Assembly (NCBI GenBank): GCA_947168515.1
Contig: CAMVMF010000026.1
Coordinates: forward strand, 1 to 42,959
Length of the DNA stretch: 42,959 nucleotides
DNA from: an uncultured Bacteroidales bacterium
GTDB taxonomy: Bacteria > Bacteroidota > Bacteroidia > Bacteroidales > P3
Reading direction: 5' to 3'
Shown: in pieces, positions 42,334 to 42,959 of the stretch
Layout: every line of letters begins with the position of its first letter
Position numbering within the stretch: position 1 is the first letter of the stretch
Translations under genes and position numbers: made by a program
The notes under the pieces: model-generated
Seen by the model: only the letters and a program-made list of their open reading frames with translations
What the model was told of the DNA's origin: nothing
Databases searched by the model: none

Positions 42334-42852
42334 TTATTTTTGTCTGGATTGATAGATCATCTTTTTCAATTTCTTTAATAGTCGCGACATGCGTTTGCGT
42401 GCGCCCGCTTCGGTTATGCCCTCGGCTAGGGCGATGGTGCTGTAGGAGTCGTCGTTGAGGAAGTGGCTGAGTAGGTTGCGTTCGCGAAGGTTGAGGCGCT
42501 CCATGAGCTCGTCTAGCAGGTGCCAGTCGTCGGAGGCTTCGGTGCCGGTGAGGGTTTCTATCTCATACGGGTCAGCGATGGTAGGCAGCTCCTGACGCTT
42601 GGGGTTGCGGAGGTAGTGGACAGCGGCATGGTAGGCAATTTGGTATATCCAGGTGGACTCGGCACTGTCGCCACGGAAACGGCTGAGTCCGTAGCGGCTG
42701 TATTCTTCCCATATGGCCAAGACACACTCCTGCCTGAGCTCTTCGAAATAGAAAACATTCTGCCCACAGCACCGCAGACAGATGCTGTTGATGATTGGGT
42801 AGTGACGTTTCAGCAGTTCGCTGAATTCTATCTCTTGCTGCTGTGTAGGCAT
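42334..42852 (-). CDS. ECF-type RNA polymerase sigma factor
   Basis: The 172-residue product has sigma region 2 (YFEELRQECVLAIWEEYSRYGLSRFRGDSAESTWIYQIAYHAAVHYLR) and region 4 (DELMERLNLRERNLLSHFLNDDSYSTIALAEGITEAGARKRMSRLLKKLKK), joined by a short linker, as in ECF sigma factors. ATG 42852 gives the usual length. It heads a four-gene operon with two membrane proteins and a lipoprotein, which suggests an envelope-stress or surface-signal circuit. Upstream (42853-42959) lie a T-rich run and AAAACTAAAAACTAAAAA heptamers related to those at 37762; a promoter is not clear. Confidence 0.92.
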   Translation of the reverse strand: MPTQQQEIEFSELLKRHYPIINSICLRCCGQNVFYFEELRQECVLAIWEEYSRYGLSRFRGDSAESTWIYQIAYHAAVHYLRNPKRQELPTIADPYEIETLTGTEASDDWHLLDELMERLNLRERNLLSHFLNDDSYSTIALAEGITEAGARKRMSRLLKKLKKMIYQSRQK

Positions 42853-42959
42853 AATGTTAGCATTTACGCCCTATTGGAGGCAAAAATTTTTGAAATATGT
42901 GACACCTTTTGTAAACTATAAAGTAAAAACTAAAAACTAAAAAGTTTATTGGCATAGCA

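Overview
The window looks like a chromosomal segment of a Bacteroidales (Bacteroidota) bacterium. The evidence is a surface protein ending in a type IX secretion (Por) sorting domain, several families largely confined to this phylum (DUF4230, DUF5723), many -7 boxes of the Bacteroidota form TAnnTTTG, A-rich leaders with few Shine-Dalgarno sites, and a Bacteroidota-type small SRP RNA. Most of it is housekeeping core. I see no prophage, CRISPR array, transposase gene or tRNA.

Layout. 1-914: a truncated secreted protein and a signal-peptide micro-ORF on the minus strand. 1258-2947: two DUF4230 paralogues. 3529-7662: lipoprotein, DUF5723 barrel-like protein and GTPase Der. 7874-11505: MORN-type lipoprotein, CCA-adding enzyme, MiaA. 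12106-16778: primase DnaG, a sigma-54 activator and AroA, with two chromate-transporter half-genes convergent on aroA and divergent from yajC. 18521-25231: a complete RND efflux operon (TetR, TolC, membrane fusion protein, RND pump, PII-like protein) behind a near-perfect palindromic operator. 25368-25487: a possible small RNA. 25717-36760: TPR protein, TopA, a glycosyltransferase fusion, a barrel protein, CoaD, RecG, an acetyltransferase and MltG. 36847-37737: SRP RNA and a ZIP metal transporter. 37927-42852 (minus strand): a leucine-rich T9SS cargo protein, lipoproteins, and an ECF sigma factor operon with two membrane proteins.

The most unusual content lies between and at the edges of genes. 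(1) Short non-autonomous elements of 111-338 bp end in a shared motif close to GGGGACTTCTA. Four of them (1795-1905, 3039-3376, 10434-10631, 35365-35602) are flanked by exact 4-bp direct repeats (TAAA, TTAA, TTAA, ACTA), as expected of target-site duplications; two more copies are decayed. No transposase is in the window. In two cases the element terminus supplies the last codons and stop codon of the upstream gene. (2) miaA and recG have conserved N-termini with no ATG, GTG or TTG in reach; both appear to start at ATT followed by ATC, just after the upstream gene's stop codon and in that gene's reading frame (for miaA, once the inserted element is removed). (3) A separate 68-bp hairpin repeat occurs three times. 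These signals, rather than any one protein, are my best candidates for something undescribed.
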